Shown here: piece after piece, positions 7,438 through 13,763 of the stretch
Numbering within the stretch: the first letter of the stretch is position 1
Layout: the number at the start of each line of letters is the position of its first letter
DNA from: Parafilimonas sp.
Lineage (GTDB): Bacteria; Bacteroidota; Bacteroidia; Chitinophagales; Chitinophagaceae
Assembly (NCBI GenBank): GCA_025927795.1
Contig: JAICKT010000040.1
Span: 1-17,644, forward strand
DNA: 17,644 bases
Direction: 5' to 3'
Translations under genes and position numbers: made by a program
Notes under the pieces: generated by a model
What the model was told of the DNA's origin: nothing
The model's input: only the letters and a program-made list of their open reading frames with translations
Database searches by the model: none

Positions 7438-7467
7438 CAAAAGTAAACTGCATAAATTATAAACAAA
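7438..7467 (-). promoter_or_regulatory. Bacteroidota-type promoter for the 150-aa gene-gldF-gldG-terC
   Basis: On the minus strand, TTTG (7467-7464), 18 nt, then TACTTTTG (7445-7438) match the Bacteroidota sigma-ABfr consensus TTTG / TAnnTTTG. The expected start of transcription falls within a few bases of the GTG at 7433, implying little or no 5' leader. AT-rich DNA can give such matches by chance. Confidence 0.5.
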
Positions 7468-7502
7468 TTATAAAGCCTCTCTTTGGCTTGGAGAGTTAGT
7501 AT

Positions 7503-8198
7503 TTATTTAAACACTGAATCATCAACGCCTTTATTAATAATGTATGATGAGTAATCAATTTCCACTTTCCCTTTTTTGTTTTTCAATCTTTCCATATCTG
7601 CAGGTTTCTCTTCATCAAAATCAAGCGTAATACCTTTTGGCAGTTTATAATTTTTTGCATCAAAACTAAAAACCACTTTACCAGGCAAACCATACTCTGA
7701 ATACTTTCCATAATGCATGGTAATTTCATAAGTGCCATTTTCGCGGGTAGTAGTAATTGCTTTTAATATTAAAAGATTCGCTTCATCAATGTATAAAGTT
7801 GATAAAACCACATCGCTGTTTTCATCATTTGGCAACAACTTTATCACTTTCGTTTTTACATTATTAATAACTGCATCCCCTGCATCCAGCGCAGTAAAAT
7901 TGTTTGTACTTATTACAGTTCTCATATTCACACTCACTCCACCCTTTGGCAATATTGATATACCCCCGTTTTTTTGCAAACGAAAATGATCAGGTTTTTT
8001 GTAATACACGATCACTTTACTTACCGGCGCTTTTATAAACGCAACATCCGTTCGCAAAATTCCGGTAGCAGTATAATCATTTACTTTATCAAGTTTATCT
8101 TTCACTTTATTTACAAGTTCGGTTGCGTCTTGTGAAAAAGTGAATAGCGAAAAGTGAATGGTAAATAATAAGAACAATGCTTTTAAAATGTATTTCAT
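7503..8198 (-). CDS. Secreted LolA-like outer-membrane lipoprotein carrier-type protein
   Basis: With ATG at 8198 the product has 231 residues and begins with a clear signal peptide (MKYILKALFLLFTIHFSLFT) and likely cleavage near FS-QD. The mature part (AlaThrGluLeuValAsnLysVal, then VNDYTATGILRTD, VIVYYKKPDHFRLQK, YIDEANLLILKAI, EITMHYGKYSEYGLPGKVVF) has the long antiparallel-strand pattern of the LolA/LolB-like fold used to carry lipoproteins or lipids through the periplasm. It is a distant LolA relative, not necessarily the housekeeping LolA. It lies directly downstream of an ABC ATPase and permease, suggesting a periplasmic partner for that exporter. ATG at 8222 and TTG at 8228 are possible earlier starts, but 8198 gives the cleanest signal peptide. 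The codons of the signal peptide consist of a short tandem repeat. Confidence 0.75.
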   Translation of the reverse strand: MKYILKALFLLFTIHFSLFTFSQDATELVNKVKDKLDKVNDYTATGILRTDVAFIKAPVSKVIVYYKKPDHFRLQKNGGISILPKGGVSVNMRTVISTNNFTALDAGDAVINNVKTKVIKLLPNDENSDVVLSTLYIDEANLLILKAITTTRENGTYEITMHYGKYSEYGLPGKVVFSFDAKNYKLPKGITLDFDEEKPADMERLKNKKGKVEIDYSSYIINKGVDDSVFK

Positions 8199-8229
8199 TT
8201 TCAACTTTTCAAATTCGCGCATTTTCAAA

Positions 8230-9102
8230 TCAACTTAAAATATCTTTTTTTCGCATCACCCAAACTGTTGCAGTAATCAATCCAATTATATATATTGAAA
8301 GAATAATTAAAGAGTGTATTATCTGTGGCATGTCTTGTATGCTTCCGGCAATTGCTTCATTATTGACGTTTACTTTTTCATCAAAAAATTCTTTCCATAT
8401 TACCATGTGCGTAGTAAATAAATATGGATTGATAGTCTGAAACACAGGCAGATTAAGTGTTCCAAGCACAGTAAATAAAATTATTATACTCATAGTAGCA
8501 ACAATTGGCCCGATAGAATTTTCTGCAAATGCAGAAAGGAAAAAACCAACCGAGGCAACAGTTATTAGCGCTACAAATGCAAAACCAAATGCGCAGCAAT
8601 AACGCCAGAATACATCGTTTTGTTTTATCAGAACAATATATTCCGTCTTCATTAAAAAAAGATCGCCGGTGCCAAATACAAATATGCTTACAAACAATGC
8701 AAGAATGGCAACCCAGATTAATAATAACAAAGTATAAATACAAGTGGCAAAAAACTTTGCAAGAATAATTGAAGTGCGACTATAAGGTTTTGATAATAAC
8801 AATCGTAAAGTGCCAAGATTAGCTTCGCCCGAAATCATGTCTGCAGCAATTAATGTTACCAACAATGGCACATGTACCAGCAGTAATTGAAGCAGTATGT
8901 AGCAAACCATGTAACCATTCAATAATTTTCCCTGCACATCAAAGCTGCCAAGGCTTTGCAGCATAAAATCTGCGTATTCCTGTCCGTCAACTTTTAAACC
9001 GAATTGCATTAAAGTAATTAATGCAGCGGTTGCGCCAAAAGCAATGTAAGTTCTTGGCCGCCGAAAAATTTTATACAATTCAATTTGCAAAAGCTGCCAC
9101 AT
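8230..9102 (-). CDS. ABC-2 type transporter permease
   Basis: A 290-residue protein with six predicted membrane helices. The N-terminal amphipathic LLQIELYKIFRRPRTYIAF and the ADMISGEANLGTLRLLLSKP segment (~88-107) are typical of ABC-2 permeases of the NosY/natB type, the latter being the coupling region that contacts the ATPase. It overlaps the upstream ATPase gene by 23 nt, so both are surely co-translated as one transporter. The next gene encodes a LolA-like periplasmic protein, so lipid or lipoprotein-related export is possible. Substrate is unknown. The large extracytoplasmic loop after the first helix (~35-60, KVDGQEYADFMLQSLGSF) is a feature of this subgroup. ATG at 9102 fits the length of relatives. 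Confidence 0.88.
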   Translation of the reverse strand: MWQLLQIELYKIFRRPRTYIAFGATAALITLMQFGLKVDGQEYADFMLQSLGSFDVQGKLLNGYMVCYILLQLLLVHVPLLVTLIAADMISGEANLGTLRLLLSKPYSRTSIILAKFFATCIYTLLLLIWVAILALFVSIFVFGTGDLFLMKTEYIVLIKQNDVFWRYCCAFGFAFVALITVASVGFFLSAFAENSIGPIVATMSIIILFTVLGTLNLPVFQTINPYLFTTHMVIWKEFFDEKVNVNNEAIAGSIQDMPQIIHSLIILSIYIIGLITATVWVMRKKDILS

Positions 9103-10015
9103 GTTGCTCGCCGCTTGTTACCTGTAAAAAATAATCTTCCAGTGAATGTCTTGATTGCAATGACAAGATTTTTATGTTGTGTTGTACCAGCCACACATGA
9201 AAATCAGGAATAATATTCCTGTGTATTTTTAATACCAAAGAATTATTGCGTTTGGGCTGCAGTGCAGATTGCCAGTTACTGTTTGTAATTAATTTAAACG
9301 CTTCTGCATTATTCAATGTTTCCAATTCAATCAGAATTTGTGATGGATCGAATAATTCAGCCGTTGTGCCTTCAACCAGTTTTTTGCCTTTGTCAATAAT
9401 TAATAATCTTGTTGCCACCTGTTCCATTTCATTTAATAAATGCGAAGAAACAAGCAATGTTTTTTTCATTTCGCGGCTGAGATGTAAAATTAAATTTCGA
9501 ATGTCTGCAATGCCCTGCGGATCCAAGCCATTCGTTGGCTCGTCTAAAATTATTAAGCGCGGATTATGTATTAATGCAATTGCAATTCCCAATCTTTGTT
9601 TCATGCCCTGGCTGAATGTATGCACTTTATCATGCGCTCTTTCTTTTAAGCCAACCATGTCTAACTGTTGCAATAATTCTTTTTCTGTGCGATGAGCACC
9701 ACTCATGCGCGCAAACAATTTAAGATTGTTGTAAGCAGATAAATATTTGTAAACATCCGGCTTTTCAATAATAGCTCCGATGCTTTGTAAAATTTCTTTA
9801 CGGTATGCATTCAGTTTTAAGCCAAATAAATTTATGCTGCCTTCTGTTGGTTGAATTAATGTAAGCAACATGCGAATAGTTGTAGATTTTCCCGCGCCGT
9901 TTTGCCCGAGAAATCCATATACATCACCTTCATAAACTGTAAATGAAAGTTTATCAACTGCGCTGATGTTTTTATAATGTTTGGAAAGATTTTTTACTTC
10001 AACGATTGATTGCAT
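9080..10015 (-). CDS. ABC transporter ATP-binding protein
   Basis: A 311-residue ATPase with all nucleotide-binding motifs: Walker A GQNGAGKST (37-45), signature FSQGMKQR (134-141, a normal variant for this class), Walker B LIILDEP (154-160), D-loop GLDPQG and switch His192. An extra ~90-residue C-terminal part follows the core, as in BcrA/NatA-like exporters. It energises the permease encoded by the overlapping next gene. It lies 15 nt after the SDR stop, so it is likely co-transcribed with the cupin and SDR genes. GldA, the ATPase of gldFG, is of the same broad family. The tight coupling to its own permease makes a dedicated role more likely, but sequence alone cannot exclude sharing. Confidence 0.92.
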   Translation of the reverse strand: MQSIVEVKNLSKHYKNISAVDKLSFTVYEGDVYGFLGQNGAGKSTTIRMLLTLIQPTEGSINLFGLKLNAYRKEILQSIGAIIEKPDVYKYLSAYNNLKLFARMSGAHRTEKELLQQLDMVGLKERAHDKVHTFSQGMKQRLGIAIALIHNPRLIILDEPTNGLDPQGIADIRNLILHLSREMKKTLLVSSHLLNEMEQVATRLLIIDKGKKLVEGTTAELFDPSQILIELETLNNAEAFKLITNSNWQSALQPKRNNSLVLKIHRNIIPDFHVWLVQHNIKILSLQSRHSLEDYFLQVTSGEQHVAAFAN

Positions 10016-10030
10016 TACTTGTTATTATAA

Positions 10031-10819
10031 TTATAAGCTTCCTGTTCTTCCGCCATCAACAGGAAGATTGATACCATTAATATAAGATGCTGCCGGAGAA
10101 CAAAGAAAAGCAACAGCAGCGCCAAATTCTGCAGGCTCACCTAACCTGCCTGCAGGTATAGTTGCTGCCATCTTTTTAAAAACATCTTCTTTATTAATAC
10201 CTTGTTCCGTTGCCTGTTTCGTAAATAAATAATCTAATCTATCTGTATTTGTATAACCAGGCAAAACATTGTTTACAGTAATTCCGTAACTGCTTATTTC
10301 ATTGGCTAAGGTTTTTGCCCAGTTGGCTACAGCGGCTCTTACAGTGTTGGAAATTCCCAAACCAGTAATGGGTTGTTTAACAGAAGCAGAAGTAATATTT
10401 ACAATGCGTCCAAAACCTGCAGCTTTCATACCGGGCACAATTAATTGTGCGAGTATATGACTACTTATAACATGTGTGCGAAAAGCTTTTTCAATTTCAG
10501 CTGCATCCGTATCTATCATGGGGGCGGAAGGCGGACCGCCTGCATTATTTATAAGAATATGAATAGTATTTCCTTTTAAAAGAAATGCATTGATTGTTTG
10601 TCTCACTTCATCAGGATTGGAAAGATCCATCACAAGAAAACCATGTTGCTGATGTTTTGAAGTATTTAAATTCTGTATAACTGATCTTAACTTATTTTCA
10701 TTACGACTGGCTGCAATAACATTTGCTCCCATTAAAGCAAGTTCTGTTGCGCACGCAAGCCCAAGCCCTTGTGAAGCACCGCAAACAAGTGCCGTTTTAT
10801 TGGTTAGATCAAGGTTCAT
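10031..10819 (-). CDS. Atypical short-chain dehydrogenase/reductase
   Basis: A 262-residue SDR of classical length. Rossmann entry ALVCGASQGLGLA (13-20 core, with Cys instead of the usual Thr), NNAGG at 91-95, a Ser region at 143-146 (TSAS) and the C-terminal NLPVDGGRTGSL are all present. The catalytic YxxxK position reads SNTVR (157-161), so Tyr is Ser and Lys is Arg. This pattern recalls the 'BKR-like' SDR subgroup, described as lacking a perfect catalytic tetrad (CDD cd05344, from memory). The reaction is unknown; 3-oxoacyl-ACP reductase labels would be over-specific. The gene starts 2 nt after the cupin stop and precedes the ABC ATPase by 15 nt, so the genes are probably one transcript. 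Which residue, if any, donates the proton is open. Confidence 0.85.
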   Translation of the reverse strand: MNLDLTNKTALVCGASQGLGLACATELALMGANVIAASRNENKLRSVIQNLNTSKHQQHGFLVMDLSNPDEVRQTINAFLLKGNTIHILINNAGGPPSAPMIDTDAAEIEKAFRTHVISSHILAQLIVPGMKAAGFGRIVNITSASVKQPITGLGISNTVRAAVANWAKTLANEISSYGITVNNVLPGYTNTDRLDYLFTKQATEQGINKEDVFKKMAATIPAGRLGEPAEFGAAVAFLCSPAASYINGINLPVDGGRTGSL

Positions 10820-10821
10820 AA

Positions 10822-11145
10822 TTAAAATTTATAGTCTTCTCTTTCAGGATAAAAAACATCCAGCAATTCACAATACGTAACAGCGCGTCCACTGTGTTTA
10901 ACGTTTGATGGAATAACCGCCACCTTTCCCGGTTCTAATGATTTGGTTTGCCCATCAACTGTTAATTCGAATATGCCCTGCAATACGTTCACCACTTGTT
11001 CATGCTTATGCGAGTGCGCTGGCACTTCCGCACCTGCATTCACTTTCCAATACATATATGTTGTTGTGCCGGTATGTATTGCTCTTCCTTTATAACCGGG
11101 GAAAACTTCCTTCTCATTAAGTGATTCTAAATCTATAAAAGGCAT
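10822..11145 (-). CDS. Single-domain cupin protein
   Basis: A 107-residue small cupin. The first cupin motif is visible as GAEVPAHSHKHEQV (38-51; His44, His46, Glu49 as likely metal ligands) and the second as PGKVAVIPSNVKH (72-84; His84). It therefore probably binds one metal ion in a beta-barrel. Function cannot be set from the sequence; relatives include isomerases, dioxygenases and sensors. It is the first gene of the minus-strand run, with the SDR gene starting 2 nt after its stop, so it may act on the same small molecule as the SDR. ATG at 11145 is preferred and preserves full domain length. No Shine-Dalgarno match stands out. Confidence 0.85.
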   Translation of the reverse strand: MPFIDLESLNEKEVFPGYKGRAIHTGTTTYMYWKVNAGAEVPAHSHKHEQVVNVLQGIFELTVDGQTKSLEPGKVAVIPSNVKHSGRAVTYCELLDVFYPEREDYKF

Positions 11146-11205
11146 AGCGTGTATTTAAAATATAAATATTTTGTTTATGATGATAAATTGCTTTGATGAT
11201 TACAT

Positions 11206-11252
11206 AGTGCAAAGTACAAATAAAGAAAGTGCCGCTATAAGCCGTTTGCACT
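11206..11252. repeat. Inverted repeat between divergent genes
   Basis: AGTGCAAA (11206-11213) and TTTGCACT (11245-11252) form an 8-bp inverted repeat with a 31-nt spacer, 60 nt upstream of the cupin ATG. The right arm could instead pair with AAAGTGC at 11226-11232. It may be an operator for one of the divergent genes. The rest of the 252-nt gap is AT-rich, with no clear consensus promoter. Confidence 0.4.
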
Positions 11253-11397
11253 TTTCGTTTAATTTATATTTTATCTAAAGATTATTCATTTACATAAAAT
11301 ATTTTTTAAAAATTATAAACCATATAATTATTTATTTATTTCTGCGTTATCTAATCGTCCCGCCTTACCATTAATTTTTACATCAAAAATTTATTCA

Positions 11398-12597
11398 ATG
11401 GATACGAATGCCCAACCGCTTTCGCAAAGGGACAATTATTCTCCTTCGGAATTTACACAGTTTTTATGGTGGCTTTCCACTGCAGAAAAAGAATTAATAA
11501 AAGATTGCACTGTTGACCGTAACCGTTATGCAATAACAGGTATGGCAGTATTGGGCACTTGGCTTTTTGCAACATTGGCGTGGAGTTATTTTTTTAGTAC
11601 GGTGGTTGATAATAGAATTATTGCTGTATTGCTCGGCATTTTTATGGGCTTAATAATTCTTGGCATTGACCGCGCTTTGATAAAAGGAATTACAGCCACC
11701 AACAAAAGAAAAGTTGCACCAATATTATTTAGATTAGTTCTTGCATTAACCATTGGTACATTTATGGCACAACCGGCTTTGCTATATTTATTCAATAAAG
11801 AAATTCATGTGCAGATTTCTTTGGATAATGAGCAACGTAAAATGGCAAAGCAACATGAACTTGACAGCTTATATAATAATGATGTTGCTCAATTAAATCA
11901 GCAAAAAAATATTATTCAGCAGCAACTGAATTTAAAATATAACGAAGTGATGGCAAGCCGCAATGCATTTATTGCGGAAACAGATGGCACCGGCGGCAGT
12001 GGCAGAATCGGTTTAAAAGATATTGCAAAAGCAAAACAAAATGAATATGAAAAACTCGATGAAAACTATAACCAGTTAAATATTTCACTTCAGCCAAAAC
12101 TGTCTAACATCGATAGCGCTTTGAATGGTATTAATCAATCCAAACAAAAAGAAATGCAATCATTCAATACTTTAATGAATGATGGATTTCTTACACGCAT
12201 ACAAGCGCTGCATAATCTTGTTAAAAACAATTCTGCTGCACAGTTTCGTTATTATTTATTAATTATTATTTTGGTATTGATTGAACTGATGCCGGTAATT
12301 GCAAAATCTTTATTGCCAGATGGAACGTATGATGAAAAAGTTCGGCTGCGTGAAATGATGGAAAAACAAATCGCTGAAAAAAATATTCAGCATGAAGGAA
12401 AATTAAAAGAATTATACAATAAGTTGGCGCATGAACAAGATAGCGAATTCATCAGCGAATTTTTTGATGAAGCGCGTAATGAACGTAAACAGAAAATGCG
12501 CGAACGGCTTCAGCAATGGAAGGAAAGCGATAACAAAAGCTTTGATACACTTTGGGAAAGCTTAAAACGCGATGTGCTTACAAGGCAGGAAAATTAA
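11398..12597 (+). CDS. DUF4407 domain membrane/coiled-coil protein
   Basis: A 399-residue protein. Three membrane helices come first (~47-67, 74-93, 107-131; the second ends in the family motif GIDRALI). A long coiled coil follows (~140-260), containing a glycine-rich turn TDGTGGSGRIG (195-205). A fourth helix lies at ~284-304 (YYLLIIILVLIELMPVIAK), followed by GTYDEKVRLRE and a charged helical tail. This is the DUF4407 architecture, common in Bacteroidota and elsewhere. The biochemical function is unknown, so none is assigned. It is alone on the plus strand, divergent from the cupin operon and convergent with the esterase, so probably a single-gene transcript. ATG at 11398 gives normal family length. 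Its stop codon lies inside the arm of the terminator hairpin. Confidence 0.88.
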   Translation: MDTNAQPLSQRDNYSPSEFTQFLWWLSTAEKELIKDCTVDRNRYAITGMAVLGTWLFATLAWSYFFSTVVDNRIIAVLLGIFMGLIILGIDRALIKGITATNKRKVAPILFRLVLALTIGTFMAQPALLYLFNKEIHVQISLDNEQRKMAKQHELDSLYNNDVAQLNQQKNIIQQQLNLKYNEVMASRNAFIAETDGTGGSGRIGLKDIAKAKQNEYEKLDENYNQLNISLQPKLSNIDSALNGINQSKQKEMQSFNTLMNDGFLTRIQALHNLVKNNSAAQFRYYLLIIILVLIELMPVIAKSLLPDGTYDEKVRLREMMEKQIAEKNIQHEGKLKELYNKLAHEQDSEFISEFFDEARNERKQKMRERLQQWKESDNKSFDTLWESLKRDVLTRQEN

Positions 12598-12632
12598 GCT
12601 TTGATTCATGCAAATGAACCAAAGCTTAATTT
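12591..12632. terminator. Bidirectional hairpin terminator between convergent genes
   Basis: Thirteen-bp perfect stem: 12591-12603 pairs with 12620-12632 (core AAGCTTTG / CAAAGCTT). The 16-nt loop can itself pair as TTCAT/ATGAA. The stem ends are A/T-rich in both directions, and genes converge on it from both sides (DUF4407 stop at 12597, esterase stop at 12658). It likely terminates both, though there is no long U-run. Confidence 0.7.
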
Positions 12633-12657
12633 AATTCCTATTTAAATAACCGGCTAT

Positions 12658-13509
12658 TTATCTTTTTTTCTGATACGACAACATCCATTGATAAATATTC
12701 ATGTTATTCTCTTTATAATTTGGATCAGTAGCCTTAGTCCACGCATTATGCCCGCTGGCCTGAAAGATTGTTAACTTCGCTTTTATATCAGGGTTCGAAT
12801 TATTAATATACTTCACATAATCTTTACTATACCATGATGGAACGGTAGGATCATCATTATTATGAAATGCCCATACTGCCAAATCATCTTTGGCAATTGC
12901 CTGGCCCTTTTCTGTAGTAGGCCACGATGCACCGGAAATGGGCACAACAGCGGTTACGCGCTTACCATAATTCCATGAGTAATCCCAGTCGCCACCACCA
13001 CCCATACTTAGTCCGCATACATATATGCGTGTAACATCTATGCGGTAATGGTTTATTGCATAAGTAATCATGTCATTTATATCTGAAGGCTGCGGCCAAG
13101 CTTTAAACTGCGGAGATAAAACTATAAACTGGTAAGTGACGCCATTTACTGAAAAGTTTTTTGGGAAAGTTTTGTCTGCTATTAATTTCGGAATAGCATT
13201 GTTTGCAACCTTAGGCAAACTCGTTTGTGAGCCATCTCCCAGTTGACCCTGCCCGTGCAGAAATATTATTAAAGGATAATGTTTATTCGGATGGTCCTTG
13301 TAATGTGCAGGCAGTGCCTGCAGATATCCTCCAATATTAGCATCTACCTTTTGCGTTATCGGTTTTTGAACAGTTAAACCTGTTTCAGTGTACGAATCCT
13401 CAATGCTTGATGCGCTTACAGCGGTTGCCGGTGTGAAGTTTTCTTTTGTACATGAATTAAAAAACACAGTGGCAACAATTGCTGTTGCAATTAAAATTTT
13501 TGTCTTCAT
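12658..13509 (-). CDS. Secreted lipoprotein alpha/beta-hydrolase (esterase/peptidase-like)
   Basis: With ATG at 13509 the product has 283 residues and starts with a lipoprotein signal (MKTKILIATAIVATVFFNSC; lipidated Cys20). It is therefore probably anchored in the outer membrane or exposed. The hydrolase core has an oxyanion-region HG in FLHGQGQLGDG, a nucleophile elbow GLSMGGGG (Ser168), an acid in HNNDDPTVP (Asp219 or 220) and a final SGHNAW (His254). This fits the dienelactone hydrolase/PHB-depolymerase/feruloyl-esterase-like group (COG4099-type 'predicted peptidase'). The natural substrate is unknown. An upstream TTG at 13545 is in frame but would put 12 polar residues before the signal. 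The gene runs opposite thrA and is flanked by the shared terminator, so it is a stand-alone transcript. Confidence 0.85.
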   Translation of the reverse strand: MKTKILIATAIVATVFFNSCTKENFTPATAVSASSIEDSYTETGLTVQKPITQKVDANIGGYLQALPAHYKDHPNKHYPLIIFLHGQGQLGDGSQTSLPKVANNAIPKLIADKTFPKNFSVNGVTYQFIVLSPQFKAWPQPSDINDMITYAINHYRIDVTRIYVCGLSMGGGGDWDYSWNYGKRVTAVVPISGASWPTTEKGQAIAKDDLAVWAFHNNDDPTVPSWYSKDYVKYINNSNPDIKAKLTIFQASGHNAWTKATDPNYKENNMNIYQWMLSYQKKR

Positions 13510-13560
13510 TTTTAGGGAGATTTTGAATTTTTGAATTGCGAGCAATACACAAAAACCGCG

Positions 13561-13593
13561 CTAAAATAATTTTTGTATAAACTTTTTTACAAA
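13561..13593 (-). promoter_or_regulatory. Possible promoter of the esterase gene
   Basis: On the minus strand, TTTG (13593-13590), 21 nt, then TATTTTAG (13568-13561): one mismatch from TAnnTTTG. Predicted leader is ~45 nt before ATG 13509. I find no comparable match on the plus strand for thrA, nor a leader peptide rich in Thr/Ile codons in the 13546-13763 gap. Confidence 0.35.
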
Positions 13594-13763
13594 AAAATTT
13601 AATACCTTAATTATTCTTTAAAATTGTCGAATAATTTCCCGCATTTTTTTTTGATTGGATGTTTTACGAATAAAAAGAGTCAATAAAAACTAACAATCAT
13701 AAGTAAACAAAATTTCATTCATTCATAAAAAAATTCGTTCTTTAAAACTTTTCAAAGAGTTAT

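Noticed and set aside
7473..7489. AAGCC/GGCTT hairpin downstream of the 150-aa gene's promoter region as a terminator for the LolA-like gene
   Set aside because: Five-bp stem without a T-run, and the CTCTC/GAGAG pairing competes; too weak to call.
8453..8743. Cys/Trp-rich minus-strand frame inside the permease
   Set aside because: Alternate frame of the permease gene; no start context and improbable composition.
9246..9695. 149-codon plus-strand open frame
   Set aside because: Antisense to the ABC ATPase core including Walker B; protein looks like a reverse translation shadow, rich in Cys/Ser/Asn.
11201..11237. Promoter for the cupin operon around TACTTTGC (minus strand)
   Set aside because: The -7 box has one base too few between TA and TTTG and there is no TTTG at the right distance upstream.
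13546..13763. Threonine attenuator/leader peptide before thrA
   Set aside because: No short frame rich in Thr/Ile codons and no leader terminator hairpin found; region is simply AT-rich.
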